Source: Alitta virens
Lineage: Eukaryota > Annelida > Polychaeta > Phyllodocida > Nereididae
DNA length: 64,000 nt
Direction of reading: 5' to 3'
Assembly: GCA_932294295.1 (NCBI GenBank)
Contig: OW028579.1
Span: 8,182,370-8,246,369 of the forward strand
Part shown: positions 28,054-43,000 of the stretch, piece by piece
How positions within the stretch are numbered: position 1 is the first letter of the stretch
Layout: every line of letters begins with the position of its first letter
Notes under the pieces: model-generated
The model's database searches: none
The model's input: only the letters and a program-made list of their open reading frames with translations
What the model was told of the DNA's origin: nothing
Program-made: the position numbers and the translations under genes

Positions 28054-31000
28054 TATATTTCAAACCTTCCTGCTATTAAGTTGCATAGAATTTGTTTATA
28101 GTTATTTTTTTAATATACCTAAATACTTTTAGTATTCTGTAATTTGCAGCCAAACAACAGAGTCTTTCAGAAAAATGTGACATGTTTTGCAAATCTAATA
28201 GAATGAATCAGATCCAAATTAAAAAAATATATAATCATTTTTAATATTTTCACATGTGTAGCATTTTTGAACTGCATATCTGCTGTTTAAAACAGTTTGA
28301 GAAATAATTTCATTTCAAAATTGGCCTATTTGTAATTACTTGAAATTAATTACAGTGTACAGTTTCAAATGCAATCAGCTATCAGAAGCATAAAGAGCAA
28401 TTGACAAATCCAATTTGTGTAATTACACTGTTTCACTTAAGAAAGAGTGAGAACAGTGAGTGTGTGTGGCTAGTTTCATTCATTTTATAGGTCAGAATGT
28501 GGGTGTGTCACTCAACTGGCCAATCATTGCCAGATGACTGCAATGGAGTGAACACTGCCACACTGACATACAACAGCAGCATCAGAAGCACAAATTCATG
28601 ATGGTTCTTTGTTAACAGCGAAAGCACCATAGTTACCATTCAAATCACATTAGTTTTCATAGGAATACAATATTGTAAGTAGATATTAAGCTTTTGTTGA
28701 GTTGCTGGGCATTTTACATGATGGGCCTCAATCAGATATTTGTTGAAAACCTTCACAAGCTTTCACCCCAAAGACCAAAATGATCGAACCATGCCAATTT
28801 CCGGGAAATCAGACTAACATGGATGAGTCCATTGATGTTAAGATTTAATAAATACATTGGTACAATAAAACCAGGCACTTTTGACATATGGTCCTCAATT
28901 CAAAGTTGCTTCATTTTACTCAAGGAAGACAAATGTGCCATAGTCAGGTTATTTAAGCCATTTTCAAGGATGTGAAGATCACAGCTTAAATGTACACAAA
29001 CATCAGTGATTTCACTGGCAATCTTCACAAGGCTCAGAAGATTATTTGTAAAACCAATCTTAGTAAGAACTATATCTCTATGAGTTCTGCTAATTATAGG
29101 ATATGTTATGGATTGAGATTCTGATTAAAAAAAAGACAAGCCATACATATGAAGTGCGCCAAGGATATTCATTTTCAGCAGTGTATGCTGCAAATATTTT
29201 CCAGAACGTACTGTAATATCTAGGTGTAAATGCCGCCCTTTGAGCTTGATCATCGCCACTCATTAGGGTGAGCTTATAACCAGAGACTAATACTGATATT
29301 TACTAGTAGATAATAGTTATTCTCCATGGTTGGCATATTTGCATCATCATGATCACCTTAGCCTGAGGGATGTTTCGCTGACGCACCTGAGATACAGCAC
29401 GGTAAAATGGGCAATAGGCAATTCTGTGTACTTTTCATTCAATACCTTCAGTTAATCTAGTGGGTAAGCAATGGTGAGTTTTAACTCCTATGGTCAACAA
29501 CGGACACGATAATGGTGAATGCGCTTTGTATCGGCTGTATGTTCTGCATCTAAACTTTAATTAGGATATTTTGTACATGGAAACTTGGCTCCCTTGATGA
29601 AATAAATGAAGGAATGCTTTTAACTGTCTGCCTTAATACTATCCTGACAGCGAGCTTTCGTAGTTAATATCTGATTACTAATGCGACTAGTGTCCTCTAC
29701 ACCTGGTATTCGTTGCTTGTGACGTAAGCTAATCTCCACAAACATATCATCAACAAACTATTGTATTGTTCATTTGTACAGAATTCCCACTATTCTACAA
29801 GACAAGGTAGATAAATTTCAATTACACGGTCCAAAGGCTGTCTTGAACACTCGTGGTATGCGTGAAGATTTTAAATGTGAAGAAAATAAGCAGAGAAGTG
29901 AGGAGAAAGGTCTGTTGTCGAGTCTCTCTCACTTGAGAAACTCTGTGACTAGAATAGAAAGTGAGTTGACCAGACTTGAGAGAACACAGTGACCAATAGC
30001 TAGTTCCATTTGTGTCTCTTGTCCAGTGTAATTGATGATGCTATTTTAGGATTAGTGCCACAGAGTCACTTAGACTGTTAGATGAAGTAGTGCATGCAAA
30101 TAATGGACTTTCAGTGTCCATACACAATTGAGGCCAAATAAAGGTACAATTAATGAGGAATTATATATGTACATACGGGGATTACCAAGCCTTCAAAATA
30201 AAGAATATGATGGCTAGAACTTCCCTGGTCTTTTAAAACTATATGGCTATAACCTTTTAATTATACGCCTTTGTAGCAGAGGTTTCTCCATCACTACAAG
30301 TGTCAGAGTCAGGGGGCTATCTCTCCTATTTCTGGGAGTCTTTTGCAACATTGCCAAAAGCTGAACACATTCTTAGAGTGGGCTCACAACCTGTCCATGC
30401 GAAAATGACAGCCAACTTGGTTAGCATTGCATCTGACAACCTTATGAAAACTTGCTCAGAATCTTACAGAATCTGCAACACCTTTGTAGCATTACTGTCA
30501 CAGTGTGATGTAACTTGATGGCTAGACGACCAGTGGGATTGGACAGGGGACATTCACTGGCTGTGCCAATCCTGTGGACGAAATTCAAGGCTGGAGATTC
30601 GTTGTGACACCTCCATGAAATTAGATGGATAATCTCATTGAGGTGCACAATCTGTGCGACACTGGGTAATGATTAGTTCTTGGGGCATTGTAAACTTGTG
30701 GTAAAGTAATAAAGGAGTACAATGTACCATGGAGAGCAGTTGCTCTCCTTGTAGTTAGTCTGCCTCTAAGGTATGATGCTACAGTGGAACCCAAAAGTAA
30801 GACCACCTCTTTTTAGGACAATATAATAAACTAATATTGTCAACTGTTGGGCCCATCTGACAAGGTACATTACTTCCTATTCAAATTAAATATCGCACAA
30901 GGGGTTATTTTAAGTGCGAATTCCGCACCACTGAAGCTGCATGCTCGATATTAAGATCACCCTGCAACTAAGACAGCCTTTGGTCCTAACTGTATTAACC

Positions 31001-34000
31001 ATTATATTTAACCTAATTACCATAACCATCGCGCCACTAAGCATGGCACCAAGAGTGGTCTTATTTGGAAGGTTTCGTTGTAGTGCAGCATGGAGACAGT
31101 TGTGGGAGGGGCGAACGGGGTGGGAGTGTGGGGGGAAGGGGTGTGATGTGCTTTGATGCAATGTGATGGCACTTTCCACCCCACTACCTTCACAGAAACC
31201 TTGTCTTTTCCATCAAACCAGTGCCCCAGCATAAATTGCACATTGATTGAGGGCTAACTTCATCTCCTGTAAATTGTGTGCTGATGCAAGCACCGCAGTG
31301 GGTGACAGGCATTTGACCTTGAGACCCACCCAGAAGCCAGCCAAGGTCAAACCTGAGGACCCAGCTCTATCACACATGTCAATCGGTCTGTGTGATGATG
31401 GGATGGGATACAAGATTGGAAAGTGTGAGGCAATCTGTCTTATAAACACTCCGATAGACACGCCGTAGACACCCAGATCGGGGCACAGACAGCCGTGACA
31501 GAGAAGCACGCTCCTCCCCACTCAATCACCCCTCCGCCATCTTGAATCTCATCATGCTCATATTTTCCTGCATGATGCTCTTACAATATTTTCCTGCATA
31601 ATGCTCTTATATGATCACATGCTATAATATCAATTGCTAATGCTAGCTGTTAGTCTAGCATTTGGAACAACATCTTACCATTCAATTAAAGTTCATTATT
31701 GAGGGTCCTTACTCAACTGATTTTAATACTGAAGTCACAAGTAATTTGAAGTTTTTGTTATATTTGTTATACTTTACCGTAACTAGAATGCATAAGGTGA
31801 TGAACTGAAACGAAAATACACTCGTTAATCTAAAATTATTCATAACAACGCACTTTCTAATGAAACTAGCGGCTTACTTGTCCATCTCACTTATGTTTAT
31901 ATTGAGCTATATGGTAGGAAGCTCATATAGATAGGAAATTACATGTATTTTATGGGGATATAACAAATCCAACAGACAAACATCAGCCATAATACAAGTA
32001 TGAATAACAATATGCACTGTCCTGTGTGCAAAGCATACTCTGGGGGTCCGAGAGGTTATTACAAAATTAACCTTTGCGACACAGATAGGGACTGCACAAA
32101 CATCTCCACTGACCTTCTGTTTAGCCATAATATTTGATAACATTTCTGATATGATGAAAATGCATAAATATCGGCACCCAGCAAAATATATGCTTCTGGA
32201 CCTCCATTAAAAGTTGTATAGGAAGCCATATTTCGTCCAGAGTTGAGTGGTCAAGGCTTTACAGCAGAACTCGTAGAATTAGAAACTAAACTCCAGAGGA
32301 CGTCATGTGAATCCAGGACTACCATTGGCTATGGTAGTCCATCAACCAATGGGAGTCCCGGATTCAATCTGAATCTGCTGGAAGCTGTTTCTGCTCAAGC
32401 TCCAGTTTTAGGATGGATTTCATTTCAGCTTAAAATCATCGGACTGAGTTGTCAAAGTGGTAACTGTTGTTGCCTACAGCATGAATGGTCTAATGGTTAA
32501 GGCCTAGGTAGCTCCACTGCAGGTCCTGGGTTTAAATCTCGACCTCGGTACTCTTTATGAGCTACATCTCAGCTGGATGTTTGTCCCATGAGACGTTAAA
32601 TTGGCAGTGCCTTGTACTTGATGTCTATGCTGGGGCAAGTGAAAACCCGCACCCATGGCATGAGGTAAATATGTAGTTATCTTTCCATTACGTCTGCGTC
32701 TGTTCATATACGCTGACTAAATTTCAGGCCCGTAGCACTGAATATCAAGTGTCAGTTTACAGACCGAATCTCTGCATACTCTATTGAAAATCTGTAACTT
32801 GCTCATAGACCAGGAAAAAAATATAGCCATATTTCTTTATGTATATGAATTAGATACAATTGGGAACCTTGCAGAATACCTCGGAGAAGTTGGAAGTATT
32901 TTGAATAGCTACTGAGATACATTGGCTCGCTGAGTGTGTATTCAGTCCTGCCGCCATCCAGTCAAGTGTTGGTCGAGAATTCATGTGGTCAAGCAAGGAG
33001 TTATCTGGCTGGTTATATCCTCTAGACCGTTTTATTCTGATGTTCACAATGTTTTATTCTCTATGTGCTTAAATTGGACAAAAGTCACGTTTTTAGAGAT
33101 TAACAACATAATAGTCTGACCATATACATTTTAAATATACCTGGCTTGAACCTCCAAATTCCAATAGGACCCCTAGTACACAAATTGACATATTAATTAC
33201 ACACCAATGAATGGACTTACATACTCTTCAGTGCAGTTGGCTATGATTAATAAATGACAAAAAACTGATTTCTAATTTGGAAATATTACCAATGTCTCAC
33301 GAACCAATTCACTATTCCTGTACCGCTTCCATTATTACAGGCCTGCCATCTCAACATTTTGTGAAGCTTAAATTCTTTATTTCAGAACCTGAAGCTCCAG
33401 GAGCCCCTCAAAACATCACAGAAGGCCAGACAGTGATCAGGGACAATAGGATCTACCTGACCATCCATTGGGATCCACCTAAAACTTATGATCTGCCTAT
33501 TAATAGATACAAGGTGAGTTCAATACATAATCAATGACTCTTAGAAGTTGTATTATGTACCTAGTTTTTTTAAGTACAAGCAACTAACTGGTTTTGGTAG
33601 GGACAGACTCCAGTCTAGAAGCTTCCGTCTGATCAAACAGTAATCTTTGGTCTGATATATCAACTTTCGTAGCATACAGTTTCACACAGGCTGAGATTTG
33701 GTTAAAAAACAGTGCAATAAACAGGGCTCCAACTAACATCCCTGAGTCAGCTGGCCTCTGGACTACCAACTCCACCTTATAATAGCTTGCTGACTGGGAA
33801 AATATTAAAAAAAAAACTGTTCGACATTGAACGATTGAATCAGCTGGTTACTGTGAGCCTGGGCTGACCAGATTCTTTGGTTAATTCATGCTGGGAGTGC
33901 CCATGCAGCTCGACCAGTTAAGGTTATACAGGATGATGCTCACTTAACCATGACATCATTTGCAGTTGCCTCACTTGCACCTGAATAAATACCCTGAGCT

Positions 34001-37000
34001 TTCCAGCATACCTGTTTAAGCAAGAGTATTTCTCAACTGCCCTTGGAGTATATACAGTTGCCATAAGCAGCTCGCAATTTACACCTGGTTGGAGGCTTTG
34101 AGGGATGGGGATCTGGTCAGTTCCCTCATGTCATGGTGGGGATTAGGACCTACACCTTTCTATTAACATAATGAGCAAATTTACCGTAAGGCCCAGGTAG
34201 ACCTTTCTCTAAAAAGCATTGCATTTATGACTGTATGAAGCTGAAGCCGGTTGTGAAACAGTGTGCAACGAGTTTGAGATGGCAATAAAATAATGGTGAT
34301 TAAAACACTGATCCTCATATATGTTGTTCTGCAATACACCAGGTATCATTCGATATACTCCCACAGGACAAATCTGGAGGTTTTAAGAGTAGTATACTAG
34401 AAAAGGCTCCATCAAAAGATTAAGCTTCACAGCAAATCCGAATGTCTATTATTGTTCTGAGCATAAACACGAGCCAAATACCTCAAGTTTGTCATGACTG
34501 TGCAAAGAGTTTTATGCATACTTTGCAATGTATGTTCTATTCTTTATGTTTGTTTTTTTTTCTCCAGATATACTGGCACAAAATGATCAGAAATTCTGAC
34601 AACACAAATACTCCAGCAAGAGAACACAAGAAAGTTATACCAGGTGTAAGTACATGTCAATATCTTGTTACCTCAGTCAAAATCATAACTGAATAAAGTA
34701 CAGCGTCAGGTGCATACAGAATCAACTTGATTAAAACCACTTCCAGAATATCTTAATTACACATTGTAAACTTCATGAATTTACAATATAAGAATGTTCT
34801 TCTTATCATTGTAATTTGAATACTTTGTACCCAGAAAGCAAAATGAAGGTATATAATACAATTCATCTAGCCAGAACCGACCTACATTGCATTAGATGCG
34901 ATGTAGGGTCCGACGACTTGCATAGGAATTCTTGAAAGTTGACAGTTATGAAACATTTTTCTATAAACACTTTAGCATACCTTATTTCGTCATTATGTAC
35001 ACGAGTACTGCTCTGTTTACTATCGGCTTGCGCTCAGATTTTACTGAAAAAGCCAGTGGAAACATCGTTTTCAAGAGCATTTTCAAATTCACCTTTGCTA
35101 AGTTCATGCTTTCGCTATTGCTAGGTCACATGACAGTGGTGCCACTGGCAAAGAAAATACTAAGACGCCACTCCCTTTGTCCATGCCCCTAGTGGACTAT
35201 AAAATTAATTTGAAAATAGCTCTGTCAAGTCCATAGTTTTCTCAATTTCATAATTAAAATAAGTTAATATACCATTTCCACATATTTATCTGCACCATTG
35301 CATCTATATAATCTGTGTTAGCGCTGTGATGTCGCCGGAGCCCTCTAGTGAGTTTTGGTGGAACCAGGTGGCCATGGCTATGATGGATTATCAACGAAAC
35401 GTGAATTCGAAAATGGCACAGAAATCTATTAAAATTAGAAGAAATCCACCATATCTGTGCGCGAGACAATACGCAAGACAGAAAAAAAGGTATACATTTC
35501 TAAACCTAGAACAGGTGTATTTTGTGTGGCAAACGTTTATTAAAAGGCTAGTTCCCACACAAGTAGTAATTCCATATTTTTTCATGTATGACGTTGTTAC
35601 CCTTGGACAGGGGATTGTAGCTACAATTCATCATGACATACAACATTATCAAGAAAAAAATGTTCAGCTTTCACTCTAACCATTACTAGCATGCAATCTT
35701 CCTCAGTATGACTAGAGAAGCATAGCATACCTGTTTGATAATATCTTGTGTGTTTTTTATGTTTTCAAGCTGGTTTTTATATCATATTTTACCCCCTTCC
35801 CTTTGCTCTTTTTATTGGCAATCTTTGATGTTTATCATCAGACTGGCCTGCACTAATATCTAACATTACATGACCACCAAAGGCCTCAAAAGACTGACCG
35901 TAAGATGAAAACCTGTATATTTTCAAAGGAGTGGAAAGTCAAAAGAATTTACCTGTAATCACTAAATCGATATACGAATTCTTAGGGGTGACAGTGTGAA
36001 ATTACTAATAAATACGGCAGCTGGAGCTGTTGGAAAGAAAAAAACGCTAAGAGGACACACTCAGTAGAATTCATATCCCATGAAATAAAGATGCTTTATT
36101 AAGGATTAATAACATTCTAAAATATTACAATAAATGATGTTTTCTTTTTGTACGAAAATTAATAAAAGTAACTATAGAGTTGATCCCAAAATTAAGACCA
36201 CCAAACTGTTCCTAGTCAAAACCGCTTCGAAAATATGACCACCTCGATATTAAGGCTTCAGGGATTCCCATGCAAGGGTGGTCTCAACTATAGGGCTGTA
36301 CTGTATATTTTAAAAATAATTCATTGCATTTTCCGATAATATGCCTTGGAGGAATGAACGCTGTCGTCTGATTCCACCAAACAAGATGTGATCGTAAATC
36401 AGAAATTTCAGATGTCTACAATAGTCAATTTAAATTAAAAACGAAAATATTTCATAATCACCATGTTATCCATTACAATGCATTTGTTTCTGATATTTAT
36501 TATAAAATAGAAGCACTAATTATTATATAACATGGCCTAGTATCATGTTCTCTTGTAGGCCTAAATATACCTAAACAGATAGACACGTTTTATAAAATAG
36601 ATAAGTAGCCTATAAATTAAGTCATTGTTTTCTAGAATATCTTACATGTATACATACATACCAAGATTTATATTCACACATCTTGTGCGAAGCTGTTAAG
36701 GCAAATGCTTGTAAACAATAATCGAAAAACAAACAGCAAACCTTAAAACACAAGAGGCTGAATATATAGATGCTTGGAGATTAGCTCAATTCAGGTTGTC
36801 TTTAATCCCAACTGGAATTTTAAAAGTTGATGCATGGCTAATAATTGTGCTACATGCGTTTTCAATGCGTTTGGATAAACGCATGGAAAACGCATAGTTT
36901 TCACCTCATTTTAATTAGGAAAAAAACCATGCGTTTTCCATGCGTTTATCCTTCTCATGGAAAAGGCATGTGGCACATTTGGCCATGTACGAGTATATTA

Positions 37001-40000
37001 ATAAAAAAATTTAAAGCAAAAAATTTATACAATCTCGGCCCCTAAGACAATATACATGTGATCTCTGAAAGTAATAATGAAAATGCAGGTTGTTTGTTTT
37101 TGTTTATTCTAGTAATTCATTTATAAATAGAAATACAGTTAAACCTCGCCAGTAAGACCACATACAGCTCAGAATATTCTTAAATTTATGTTGTTCTCAC
37201 AACTGTACAGTTCATAATAAAGAGGGTTGTCTTCATTTTTAATACAATGGTAAGAATGGTTCCAAATCCCTTTGCCTTAATTTTGAGGTGACATTAATAG
37301 TAAGGTGGTCTTTAGAAGTGATCACAATGTACATTTATGGAAATGGAAAGGAATTTTAAATGTTTCTTTATTACTGAGATCGTTTTAATGCATTGTTTCC
37401 ATGTACTTTCAGGATGCATTGTCATTTGAACTTGAAGAATTGGAGCCAGATACAACATATTTTATACAGGTATTAAGTTTGTAATTGAAAAATAATGCAA
37501 GTATTTTGTATTTTTAACTTTTCTAATTCAAGGCACAATTACCTCAACACCTTTATAATTGTGCTTTTTAACTATATCTGCAATACCTACAAATCTGGCA
37601 TGGTTATTATATTTTTATCGACTTAAATTTGTTTACAAACAAAGCAAACCCTGCAGATCAAACTAAAAATTCCTCCACAATTGAGTAAAGCCCCCCCCCC
37701 CCCCCAATCAATAACCTAATAAGAAGGCGCGGCTTTGATTATAGGGTTTTTGATCAAAAATATTATTTGCAGAATATTTTCAACCCCATTGTTCTGCAGT
37801 GTAATTTGATCAGGTCAGTTGATGCAATCTGCAGACAGCAGTGGTTGAAAAGACGCACTTGAACACGCGAAAATATTTTCAACCCATTTTCTGCAGATTT
37901 CCTAATTAGGGCCAACACGTTGGAAAAGCTAACGTACCCCTTAAATGAAAAATAATTGACAAAATTGTCAAGCTTCTGAAAAGTGTGAATTCTTTGGTCA
38001 GTTTTTGGAGCCAAAACAATTTATCTCACAAAACCTTTTGAAAAATCAACGTGCCACCAGGGTGATCCAAGCATTGGAGATCGGGAAAATGCAATTGATT
38101 TATAAATGATCAACCATGCAGAAGTATAATAATTGCAATCGAGACATGCAGCTGGGAGAGGCTAAATTTAATTTCATTATATTGCCATATCGAAATTATC
38201 CAAATTGGTGTAGCTGGCAGATATGTTTGTCCCTGCATTTGAATGTTATTGTGACATAGAAGTGCTCCCATATCATTGCAAGACTTGGTAACTGTATATA
38301 TGTGACATGCTGTGACATGCTGTTATATGTAGATTTTAAGTGATAAGGAATGGTTCGAGGGTTTTCTTTTATATAAGTAGATTATAAGAGTGACATGTTA
38401 GTCCCTGTAGGAATAATAGTATTTATGGGTTAGCAAAATTGACGGAGTTTTTGGTTTTCATTCACAGGTTCAAGCTATAAGTGCGTACGGCGATAACAGA
38501 CTGAAATCTGATAGAACTGGGATTTATATCACAACATATCCAGTAGAACAGAATACTGGGCTAGGTATGTAGTGCACCTTTATTTTTCAATTTGCATTCT
38601 TGCATGAAGCATTAAGAGCATTGCAATATACGGATGACTAATTTACCTAATGCAGGCTGAGTTACTAATAAATAATTCAACCATATCATTGATATTGAAA
38701 TAGATTTGATAATTGAAGAAATTTATGAGATTGTTCTTGCATATAAGCTGCTCAAATTGCAGTCACATAACTGAGAAGTCTCAGATATTCAGTCATGAAT
38801 TCAAATTTATAGGCCTACATATAGTCCAATATATTCGGATCAAAAATGTATGGAAAAACTTGAAAAATTTTAATAAGATATTGATTAACTGCAACCCAGA
38901 TAATACAGATTTGAGCGGCTGAAATGCATTTTCATTTGAAATGCTATGCTTGTAAATATTATTGGTCCTAAAAGAACCCAGGCAACAAAAAACCTCATGA
39001 ATGACCTCATGTTTCTTTGTGGGTTTGATTAAAAGAACAAATGATGAAGACTGTGAAGAGTAATATATTTTTGGCCCCAAAGCTTGTCTTACTATTGAGG
39101 TTGTCTTAGTTCAGAGTTCAGAGATTGGTTTTTCCCTGTATTAATTAACTTCGACGCATTTGAGTTTTTCAGAGTTACCCGTTTGTCGTTCCCAGATAGC
39201 ATTCTAAATCAGGCCAGCGTCATTTCAACAATGTTGTCCCGATTTGGAATGCTATCTGGTTTGTACTAAATGCCCAAAAAGCATTCCAACATCATTTCTA
39301 TTATCCGCGGGACAATATTGTATCGACATTGCTTACGTTGCGCCAATGTCGATACGATTTAGAATGCTATCTGGATGGGACTTAGTACATTCAAAGCGCT
39401 CTGACACTACATTCATTTCCTTCATACCAATAATCATTTTAATAGATTAATTTATTATGGAATGTTATGTAATTTTGTCAGATAACCGGGTTACCCAATC
39501 AACAACTACCTTTTTCCCTACCTACCAAGGTAATTTGTGTAAAAAAATATAAAAATCCTTACAACATTGCTTCATAGTTTCATCATGCAAGCTGTAGTTG
39601 TATCTGCATGCATACATGTATGTATATATACTTTTGCACAATGTTGCATGAGTTGTGTTGGTGTATTTCTAACAGAAAACAAAAAAGCGTGAATATAGAT
39701 ATCAACTTACAAAGAATGTGTGTTTTATACGTGGCTCATTTTATTCTGATTTTTAGTATGTGAATATTGATGTATTGTGGTACTTATGTCTGTGAACACA
39801 TTTCTAGATCAAATTACAGGAATTCAAATCGTATCATAAATATATTATGTAGTATAATATATTTCACACGTTTGTAAATTTTCTTATAAAACGAGATGGT
39901 ATAGAACAGTACATATAGGATTCACAGTAATCTTACAAATGCAGGAAATAGGACCTACAAAATGTTTAGGTATTTTGGCTATGGACAATAATATTAATAT

Positions 40001-43000
40001 AAAATTGATTATATTTTATCATATTGTTGAGTATCATATGTATGTAATACATTATGTATTGATTTTAGACTGTTTAAAAAACCATTTGTGTCGGAAGTAT
40101 CCAAGAAAAAAGTTATATCCTAATTAGGGACATGCAGTTGATGATGAATTTACATATTTCTTGTTTTTTTTTTCTAAATTATCTTCTGTGTGTAGAATGA
40201 AATTTAAATACTTGTATAACCTGTATTGCATGCGTTTGGTCCATTATCGTATCACACCATTTGAATACACCTTATTTTTCATCACACATTTTGCTTCTAT
40301 TGTGGTGTACTGTAACGATATAATTAAATTGTCATTTTGTTACTATTGTTAACTGTTTTTAAAACAGAGAATTTTTCTACAATCAAAGCTATATTCTTCA
40401 ATTTCCCTAGTTTTAAACTTTAGGATCTATAATAGTTACAGTTGAATGTTTCTCTACTTCAGTTGTACCTACAGCCATATTGGACATCCAGTCCTTGGTG
40501 ATTTTACCAGAACTGAAAGAAGTAGAACTTGGAAAACCATATTTCCATAATGGACTTCTTCGAACTAATATAACATGGGAACTTCCAGAAGGTGAGTGTA
40601 AAATTTTCATGAATACTTGAGACAAAAACAATTATACCGAGCAATATCCACTTTTTTTTTTATAAGTCCATACTTTTTATGTAAAAACCAACTTGCTGAG
40701 TTGCATAATTTTGGCACATTTTGGTGATAATTAACTGTACAGATAAGCAATAAACAACCACGTAATGTATATTAAAGTAATCAAACAAATAAAAACGCTA
40801 GAATAATAAACAGCGCTATTTCAAGGCATCGTTTGAAGTCTAAAAGATAAAATCCCTGTCCTCAGCTTTTATTAGATTTTAATCTAATTTTTTTACACAT
40901 TTGACTTCTTTAACATATTTAACTTATTCCATGCTGTGGATTAAGCAACTTATATTCAACAACAAAGACAACATGGCAGACACAACCACCGGGAACATCA
41001 TAGCCAAATACATTTACCTTATTATTGCTTATGTACTACAACAAGACTATTGCCATAGTTGGTCATGGTCATTAGTAATACTAAACAGTAACTTCTAAGC
41101 AGTGACTAACTACTCTCATAAACTGCATTATTCAGATCACAAAGAGGAGGACAAAGTCATACTCCATTGGTCTGCAGATGTCTGCATTTCTGATGGGACT
41201 GGAATGAATTCTGTTGCCAAGGCAATTTCTGCTACTACTGGGGTAAGTCAAGACAATTCTGACCCTTCTCTACTATTCATGGCACTCCTGCTCTGTTGAA
41301 TGATGGTTTTCCTCATTGCTTGTGCTCCACTGTCTGACCACATCTGTATTTCTTTCTCTTTTCTGCCTTTTGCATATACATAGTACATATCTTGGTATTT
41401 TCTTATTGTTAAAGCTAGGCAAAAACACAGCAGATAGTGCTAATCCACACTATTAAGACTACCAGCAATTTCAGGCCAATCAGGATCTATTACCCAGATA
41501 GCATTTCAAATCGGGAAACAACATGCCGAAATTGGCCGTCGTCCATGATTACATGATTAATGTAAAACCAAATTGCCGTACAAAGTAATTTTAACGCAAT
41601 ATTTAATTATCTTGAACCTTAGAAAGACTTATGATCAATGGTCATACAAAGGGCTCAAAATGCAGTAGCTTTAATGTCAGATAGCATAATAGACATATAA
41701 GTGTGATGGCGTAACTTTGAAGCTCCTTGCCTTTTTTTTTACACACTATATCTATATTGCATTTGCAGGAAGCTTTCTTCATCCTTTATGACCTGCGTTT
41801 TGACTGTCGTTATATGGTCAAGCTTCAACCAGTGTCTAGCAATAGCCAAGTGGGTCCAGTGACAAACCTGTCGTTCCAAACACCCTCTTGTGGCAATGTC
41901 AAGGTTATTGGTGACGTCAATCCAGATTGTCCTACACACAGTAAGTTCTAGAATGGGTGATAAAACCAAAAAATGTACAGTTTAGCATACGAGTCATATG
42001 GTGTAAGAACTTGGCTAAATCAAAAGTGTAATGTCGTGGAGTACAATATTTAGACTGACTGCATTTCAGCACACCCACATGCTGTCTTAGACATTGCTTC
42101 TGTAAGTTGTATTATGAAAAGTTAAAGCTAATATTGCCAGTAATCCAGCAATATGAGGGCCTTCTTGGTGTATTAAATACCAGATAGATTGCTGTGCAAA
42201 TGTGGAGATGCCTGGTCCTTATCCTAATTCTCCTGTCTAAATTAACTTACTGGACTCTTTCAGTTCCTCGTCTACCAGAAGAGCCACCTAACTTACAGCA
42301 CAGTTTCCTGATCATGCAGACAAACATCACAGCCCGCATCAGTTGGCAGCATCCTGCATCCGATGTGCCCATCATCGGCTACCGAGTCGTGTGGGGCCAA
42401 GCGGCGGTTGCTGATGCAGAGGACTTGGATGCTCAGCCTCAGATTGAGGGAGAAACTGCTCTTACCAAGGTCTTATCAAAGGTAGATATATGTTAACTGT
42501 CAACTCTGCTGCAGTAGACATCCACCAAAAACTACTTATAGACAGACAGACAAAGACATATATTTACACAAAGAGACACACAATTCATATACAACACTAA
42601 TTGAAACATACATGGACAAATACACTCACAAATACATAGACAAACAGACAATAAAAAATCTAGGTAGTATTCTCTATGTTTGGGAGGTTTTCTAAGGTTT
42701 TAAGACCACTATTGAGAGGCCACCCAGGCGTTAAAAGGTAGGCTGAAATCTCCTGAGTCACTGATTACAATTTATTAAGTTAATTGAATATTTCACGAAT
42801 AATAAAGTAAGATTAATAATAACAGATTAGCACTGATATAGCATAGAGTTTATAAAGAAGACACTATTTTAAGGATTTGTTCTCACTGGTTCATGACAAG
42901 AGACGAAATACTGAATGAAATTCACATGCTATTGTTGCAAGCATTTTCTATTTAGAATCTGATTACAATGAAATTCACATGCCACTATTCCATAACTGCT

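Larger units (their letters stand above)
25157..33385 (+). other. Intron between FN3-1 and FN3-2 (8.2 kb)
   Basis: Phase-1 intron at a domain boundary. It contains a short degenerate direct repeat (about 25386-25470 and 25774-25850), a SINE fragment near 27627-27700, a poly-A/TA tract at 28022-28060, a TACAGT-type element at 30780-31082, and the full-length SINE at about 32481. A candidate isolated coding segment at 29783-29992 is discussed in the findings. Otherwise I see nothing supportable. Confidence 0.7.

Noticed and set aside
32481..32560. A real tRNA gene
   Set aside because: A- and B-box-like motifs are present, but no acceptor stem or anticodon arm pairs, and the sequence continues as a dispersed repeat body.
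35326..35679. 117-codon + strand open frame
   Set aside because: Overlaps the end of a dispersed repeat and has no recognisable motif.
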